In this document: piece after piece, positions 59,460 through 64,000 of the stretch
Position numbering within the stretch: the stretch's first letter is position 1
How the letters are laid out: every line of letters begins with the position of its first letter
Assembly (NCBI GenBank): GCA_963530295.1
Contig: CAUSCF010000011.1
Coordinates: forward strand, 1 to 64,000
Direction: 5' to 3'
Length of the DNA: 64,000 nucleotides
Source: JABCPE02 sp963530295
GTDB lineage: Bacteria; Bacteroidota; Bacteroidia; Flavobacteriales; Weeksellaceae
The notes under the pieces: generated by a model
What the model saw: the letters and a program-made list of their open reading frames with translations, nothing else
What the model was told of the DNA's origin: nothing
Database searches by the model: none
Position numbers and translations under genes: made by a program

Positions 59460-61937
59460 ATGAAAAAACTTGTTGTTTCCCTCTCGCTTTTATTTTTTGT
59501 TCATAAAGCAAACGCCTGTGTGGATGTTAATTTGGATTATGAATATTTCAACTTGTTCGCTCAGGAAATGATACATTCACCTGAATACGAACCTTTTTTA
59601 TTGGCCTATGACATGCCTTTTTACGAAACTAGAACTAAATTCCAAAGTGAAAATATAGAATCTTGGCAAAAATATTTTGACAACAAGCTCTCCTATGATG
59701 AAACTTTGGCGCTCGTACAGACTATCAGTCTAAAACATCTTCAAGACTGGTCTCATGGGAAACTCACACATGTTTTAAGCAAAAAACTCGGCGCTCAGTT
59801 TTTTAATAAATACAAACAAGGGCTGACCTACCTCATCAAAGCCAAAGAACTGGAACCTTATATGGCGATTAACTTTGTTGCAGATGAAGATTCGTTTTAT
59901 TTCGATGTTGATGAAAATAGAAAAAATGCCACTCAGCTCAACTATTCCAAAACCATGGAAAGCCTGATGAATGCCTACAAAACATCAACCAACAAAGAAA
60001 TAAAACTTCGGTACGCTTATCAAATCGTAAGGTTCAACCATTATACAAGAAACTACCAAAAAGCTGTTCATTATTTTGAAACTTTGGTTACTCCCTTGAA
60101 TTTAAAATCGCCGATTTATTATTACGCCTTACAACAAATGGCGGGCGCACAGAATGGTTTAGGAAAAAAAGAAACCGCAAACTGGAATTTCTTCAAAGTT
60201 TTCATCCACAGCAGAGATTTGAAACAGAGTTCCTATACTTCTATGAAATTCTCTAATTCGGGCGATTTCGAAGGACTGCTCAGCAAGGCTAAAACTGCCG
60301 AAGAAAAAAATATGGCGTATTTCCTTTTGGCTTACAACGGCTACAGCAATCCCGTGCCGCTGATGCAAAAAATGCTGAAAAACAATGCCAATTCTAAAAT
60401 CCTAAAAGTCCTCGCTGCCAGAGCTATCAACGAGCTGGAGAGAAGCTACCTCATGGCTTATCCTTCCTGCAAGGACAAGGATAAATGCCAAAACAAACTT
60501 CTTCCTGTAAGAACAGAAAGCTACTACACGGAATCTACCGATTTTTCCGAAGATTTACGAAAGATAATTACTGAAATAAAGGCAACCTCCAAAGATGTTT
60601 TCTGGGAACTCAGTGATGCCTATCTTCGTTTTCTGAATAAAGATTTCAACGGAAGCAATTTGGTTTTAAATAAGATAAAAACCACCAATTCCGACTATAT
60701 CCAGCAGATAGAAAAAATGAAAATGCTGAACGAAATCGTTTCCCAAACCAAAATAACGCCAGCATTTGAGGAAATTCTAATGAAAAAATATGGCAAAATC
60801 CTACGAGAAGAACCCAGCAAAGATGAAATCAGCTGGTACAACAGCCTCAGCACCAGAGACTTTATCATTGACATCATTGCCAACCGATATTTCGTAGAAC
60901 AGCAGGACGCAAAATCATTCCTTCTAAATAACAGCATCCACGCCCTACAATATTACCCAAATCTCGCTTTGACAAAGAAAATAGAAGCTTTCTACAAAAA
61001 GCCGAACAAAACAAGCTTTGAAAAATTCATCATCGAGCGGTCTATAAAAAACATTAACGAAGAGGCTTTCTTTGAGCTAATCTACGGCGACCACGCGATG
61101 CGTATGGCTGATTTTAAAAAGGCTAAAACTCACTACGAGAAAGCAGGAAGTTTTGAGGATATTTATATTAACAATGTCTATTATTATGGCGATGATAAAG
61201 AGAAAGCAAAAGACTATTTCAAAGATAAATACGATGGCTACAACCATATTTCAAGCCTTGTTTTTGGGCATAATGTCTGGGAAAGTTTTGACAGTCCGCA
61301 GGAAGTATCCATGAAAGCCGAAGACCTGAGCTTCTTCCCTTTCATTAAAAAGAAAATGAACAAGTTAGAACTTGCACAAGCCCTCATTCAACTCGAAGAA
61401 ATAGGAAAAGAAAAATCCGTAAAAGGCGCGAAAGCCAACCAGCTCATCGGCAACCTACTCTACAACACCTCTGTTTTAGGGTATTTCCGTGAGCTTTTCA
61501 CTTTGGATATGAACAACAGCAACAGCCCTAAATTCCACTTCCATGAACAGGCAAGCGAGAGAAAATATGATTTCTCCTACAAAACCTTCTACGATAGTGG
61601 ATTCATAGAGCCAGATAATTTTGACCTTGCTATCAGCTACTACGAAAAAGCCCTAAAACACTCTAAAAACAAAGAGCAAAAAGCCAGAATTCTTTTCCAA
61701 ATGGCAAGTGCAGAGCAAGGAAAATTCTATCAATGGGAAGCTAATCAGAATTTTTATATCGACTATTCTGACCCAGATTATTCAGAAAAAGAGAAAGTTT
61801 TTGAAGCCCAGATAAGTCTGACGAAGAGAGAAAAATTCCGAACTTACTTCGCAGAGCTGAAAAAACATTACAAACGAACCCAAACCGTAAAAGACTTACA
61901 GACAAGTTGTTTGTACTTTGCCCACTACATGAGATAG
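59460..61937 (+). CDS. Large secreted helical-repeat protein of unknown function
   Basis: An 825-residue protein with a signal peptide (MKKLVVSLSLLFFVHKANAC); the Cys at 20 could also make it a lipoprotein. The rest is mostly alpha-helical and looks like tetratricopeptide-type repeats, for example YAYQIVRFNHYTRNYQKAVH (about 195-214), DHAMRMADFKKAKTHYEKAG and DLAISYYEKALKHSKNKEQK. Such repeats bind proteins or glycans. No catalytic motif is visible. It starts 4 bases after the lipoprotein gene, so the two are co-transcribed and probably act together at the cell envelope. mfd follows with its own promoter. Confidence 0.72.
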   Translation: MKKLVVSLSLLFFVHKANACVDVNLDYEYFNLFAQEMIHSPEYEPFLLAYDMPFYETRTKFQSENIESWQKYFDNKLSYDETLALVQTISLKHLQDWSHGKLTHVLSKKLGAQFFNKYKQGLTYLIKAKELEPYMAINFVADEDSFYFDVDENRKNATQLNYSKTMESLMNAYKTSTNKEIKLRYAYQIVRFNHYTRNYQKAVHYFETLVTPLNLKSPIYYYALQQMAGAQNGLGKKETANWNFFKVFIHSRDLKQSSYTSMKFSNSGDFEGLLSKAKTAEEKNMAYFLLAYNGYSNPVPLMQKMLKNNANSKILKVLAARAINELERSYLMAYPSCKDKDKCQNKLLPVRTESYYTESTDFSEDLRKIITEIKATSKDVFWELSDAYLRFLNKDFNGSNLVLNKIKTTNSDYIQQIEKMKMLNEIVSQTKITPAFEEILMKKYGKILREEPSKDEISWYNSLSTRDFIIDIIANRYFVEQQDAKSFLLNNSIHALQYYPNLALTKKIEAFYKKPNKTSFEKFIIERSIKNINEEAFFELIYGDHAMRMADFKKAKTHYEKAGSFEDIYINNVYYYGDDKEKAKDYFKDKYDGYNHISSLVFGHNVWESFDSPQEVSMKAEDLSFFPFIKKKMNKLELAQALIQLEEIGKEKSVKGAKANQLIGNLLYNTSVLGYFRELFTLDMNNSNSPKFHFHEQASERKYDFSYKTFYDSGFIEPDNFDLAISYYEKALKHSKNKEQKARILFQMASAEQGKFYQWEANQNFYIDYSDPDYSEKEKVFEAQISLTKREKFRTYFAELKKHYKRTQTVKDLQTSCLYFAHYMR

Positions 61938-61958
61938 GATTTTTTCAGTAAATAATCT

Positions 61959-61966
61959 TACCTTTG
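61959..61966 (+). promoter_or_regulatory. -7 promoter box of mfd
   Basis: TACCTTTG, located 67 bases before the mfd start and just before a long hairpin in the leader. No good -33 element. Confidence 0.5.
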
Positions 61967-61974
61967 CACCAATA

Positions 61975-62011
61975 GAGAAACGATTTCGGAGCAATTCCGA
62001 AATCGCTTCTC
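61975..62011 (+). promoter_or_regulatory. Strong hairpin in the mfd leader
   Basis: A 10-base perfect stem (61981-61990 with 61996-62005) with a 5-base loop, extended outward by five more pairs after one mismatch (61975-61979 with 62007-62011). It occupies about half of the predicted 5' leader between the promoter and mfd. No T run follows directly, so it is not a typical terminator. Confidence 0.7.
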
Positions 62012-62033
62012 GTTATTTAATTTATACCAAAAA

Positions 62034-64000
62034 ATGAGTTTACAATCGATAGACAAATCACTATTAACCAAACTTTTAAACCAAAATTTCGGAGAAGAGA
62101 TTTTTCAAAATTGGGAAAAAACCGAGCATCTTTCCGTGAAAGGAGCAGTAGGTTCCGCCGTGAGCATTCTCGCTGCTGAGGCTTTCCTGAGTCAGCAAAA
62201 AACCATTCTGTTGATTACCGATGACAAGGAAGATTCCCACTACACGACCACCGAAATGGAGGAGCTTGTCGGCGAAGAAAATGTCCTGCACCTGCCCAAC
62301 TCCTACACAGAGCCTTATCAGGAGGAACGGACTAAAAACGCCAATTTGGTTTTGAGAACGGAGGTAATTAACCAACTGAATCTCAATAACAAACAAAAAA
62401 TAATCGTAGCTCATATCTCTGCACTGAATGAAAAAGTTCTGAAAAAAGAGGATTTCAAAATGATTTCTCACCGCATCAAAACGGGCGAAAAACTGGATTT
62501 TGATTTTACGGAAGAACTGCTCAATCAGTTTCATTTTAATTTGACTGATTTTGTCTCCGAACCTGGTGAATTCGCGGTTCGAGGCGGAATTGTAGATGTT
62601 TTTTCTTATTCAAATGAAAAACCTTTCCGAATCACATTTTTCGGGAACGAAATAGAAAGCATCAAAACTTTTGACATAGAAACCCAGCTTTCTGTGGAGA
62701 AAGTAGATGAGTTTCAATTGGTTTCTAATATCAATCTTTCCACACAAGGCGAGAAAGTTCCGTTTTTTGATTTGCTGCCTTCGGACAGCCTGATTATCAT
62801 CAAAAACGCCTACTCTTGTTTGGATAAAATGGAAACTTTTTACCAAAAGGCTCAAAATCAATTTGACAAACTCAGCAAAACCATCAAACACCGAGAGCCT
62901 CACGAGCTGTTTCTTTCCAGCGAAGAGTTTTCAAGATGTTTTCAGAAATTCAGAACCATAGATTTTTCAAATAGTCCTTCATCAAAAATCATTCAACTGA
63001 ACCAAACTCCACAGCCGAGTTTTCACAAGAATTTTGAACTTTTGATAGAGGATTTAATCACCAAAAAAGAACAAGGCTACGAGGTCTGGATTTCCTTTTC
63101 TTCTGAGAAACAAAAAGACAGACTGACAGAAATCATCGAGACCTTAGCGACTGAACATCAGCAGGATGCGGTCAATCATCTTTTCACTGCGTTTCAGTCA
63201 GAGCTTCATGAGGGCTTTGTGAACAGTCGTTATAAAATCGCGGTTTATACCGACCACCAGATTTTTGACCGTTATCAAAGATTTAAAACCAAAGATTCTT
63301 TTGCCAAGTCCGAACATTTGACCTTAAAAGACCTGATGCAGCTGCAGGTTGGCGATTACATCACGCACATAGACCACGGAATCGGTAAATTCATGGGACT
63401 GGTCAAAGTAAATAACGACGGCAAAACGCAGGAATGTTTTAAACTTTCTTATAAAAACGGTGATTTGCTGTATGTAAGCATCCACTCTCTGCACAAAATC
63501 TCAAAATACAACGGCTCGGAAGGCAAAGAAATCGCCCTTTCCAAACTGGGCTCTCCTGCTTGGAAAAACCTTAAACAAAAAACCAAAGCAAAAGTAAAAC
63601 AAATAGCTTTTGACCTAATAAAACTCTACGCACAGAGAAAAACCTCCAAAGGTTTTGCCTTCTCACCAGACACCTATCTACAAGATGAGCTGGAAGCGAG
63701 TTTCATCTACGAAGACACGCCAGACCAAGAGAAAGCGACCCATGATGTGAAAAAAGACATGGAGGCGGAAACCATTATGGACAGGCTTATCTGCGGCGAT
63801 GTAGGTTTCGGAAAAACAGAGGTCGCTATTCGTGCAGCCTTCAAAGCGGCTACCGATGGCAAACAGGTGGCTGTACTGGTTCCTACAACCATTTTGGCAT
63901 TTCAACATTTTAGGAGTTTTACAGAAAGGCTGAAAGATTTCCCTATCAATGTTTCTTATCTCAATCGTTTCCGAACGGCAAAACAGAAAAAAGAAACGCT
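62034..64000 (+). CDS. mfd: Transcription-repair coupling factor Mfd (cut by window edge)
   Basis: An open frame of 655 codons running off the end of the window. Mfd removes stalled RNA polymerase and recruits UvrA to damage on the transcribed strand. Visible parts: the UvrB-homologous N-terminal module (about 1-330, including EPGEFAVRGGIVDVFSYSNE), the RNA-polymerase-interacting domain (about 440-520; LKDLMQLQVGDYITHIDHGI then GKFMGLVKV), and the start of the translocase with Walker A GDVGFGKTE (about 588-596). The remaining translocase motifs and the C-terminal autoinhibitory domain lie outside the window. No stop or frameshift was found on reading through. Confidence 0.95.
   Translation, partial: MSLQSIDKSLLTKLLNQNFGEEIFQNWEKTEHLSVKGAVGSAVSILAAEAFLSQQKTILLITDDKEDSHYTTTEMEELVGEENVLHLPNSYTEPYQEERTKNANLVLRTEVINQLNLNNKQKIIVAHISALNEKVLKKEDFKMISHRIKTGEKLDFDFTEELLNQFHFNLTDFVSEPGEFAVRGGIVDVFSYSNEKPFRITFFGNEIESIKTFDIETQLSVEKVDEFQLVSNINLSTQGEKVPFFDLLPSDSLIIIKNAYSCLDKMETFYQKAQNQFDKLSKTIKHREPHELFLSSEEFSRCFQKFRTIDFSNSPSSKIIQLNQTPQPSFHKNFELLIEDLITKKEQGYEVWISFSSEKQKDRLTEIIETLATEHQQDAVNHLFTAFQSELHEGFVNSRYKIAVYTDHQIFDRYQRFKTKDSFAKSEHLTLKDLMQLQVGDYITHIDHGIGKFMGLVKVNNDGKTQECFKLSYKNGDLLYVSIHSLHKISKYNGSEGKEIALSKLGSPAWKNLKQKTKAKVKQIAFDLIKLYAQRKTSKGFAFSPDTYLQDELEASFIYEDTPDQEKATHDVKKDMEAETIMDRLICGDVGFGKTEVAIRAAFKAATDGKQVAVLVPTTILAFQHFRSFTERLKDFPINVSYLNRFRTAKQKKET

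Noticed and set aside
1..64000. rRNA, tRNA, insertion sequences, prophage or CRISPR arrays
   Set aside because: None was recognised by eye: no cloverleaf-like conserved TTCGAAT/CCA segments, no transposase and no phage structural genes. A tRNA scan would settle small RNAs.

Overview
The window is chromosomal DNA of a low-GC member of the Bacteroidetes, most likely the family Weeksellaceae (Chryseobacterium / Riemerella / Elizabethkingia relatives). The clues are: many promoters of the Bacteroidetes type (-7 box TAnnTTTG, sometimes with a -33 TTTG about 19-21 bases upstream), few Shine-Dalgarno sites, secreted proteins with short signals ending in Ala-Gln, small lipoproteins, flavobacterial families (DUF4294, DUF4920, PepSY-like lipoprotein, MnmD, RuvC with its typical tail), and ribosomal proteins of the Bacteroidetes type. 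The genus cannot be fixed from the sequence alone. I see no rRNA, tRNA, CRISPR array, insertion sequence or prophage. No gene-free gap exceeds 300 bases.

Layout. 1-3225: a reverse-strand siderophore/haem/B12-type uptake operon (binding lipoprotein, permease, ATPase, then a TonB-dependent receptor cut by the window edge). 3303-9113: trmB, ruvC, a secreted AstE/AspA-like zinc hydrolase, a porin and metG. 9176-19645: YceI protein, OFA-type MFS carrier, thioredoxin-like and DUF4920 pair, peptide (POT) transporter, M42 aminopeptidase with a MerR regulator, DUF4294 protein, free methionine sulfoxide reductase, small outer-membrane protein, mnmD, ilvE, PepSY-like lipoprotein. 19771-28779: uvrB, hemerythrin protein, M3 peptidase, a lipoprotein gene that looks frameshifted, two drug/metabolite exporters and a WG-repeat lipoprotein. 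28858-33424: a DUF3800 + winged-helix protein, then groEL and groES separated by an aldo/keto reductase and an unassigned 178-residue protein. 33614-37584: Na+/H+ antiporter, glycosyltransferase, hexapeptide acyltransferase and beta-carbonic anhydrase, convergent with a SulP anion transporter. 39328-42288: thiL, dCMP deaminase, xerD and a NUDIX gene in one run. 42482-44479: secreted S9 peptidase.

44568-58439 is one long reverse-strand ribosomal supercluster (S10-spc-alpha): rplC-D-W-B, rpsS, rplV, rpsC, rplP, rpmC, rpsQ, rplN-X-E, rpsN, rpsH, rplF-R, rpsE, rpmD, rplO, secY, infA, rpmJ, rpsM-K-D, rpoA, rplQ. It starts at rplC with a very good Bacteroidetes promoter, and rpsJ (S10) is not in front of it. 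58479-61937 holds a pair of secreted proteins of unknown role, and the window ends inside mfd, whose leader contains a strong hairpin.

Most of the window is ordinary housekeeping. The places most worth a second look are the DUF3800-winged helix gene beside groEL, the split groES/groEL operon, the secreted pair at 58493-61937, the mfd leader hairpin, and the TA-repeat frameshift in the lipoprotein gene at 24426.
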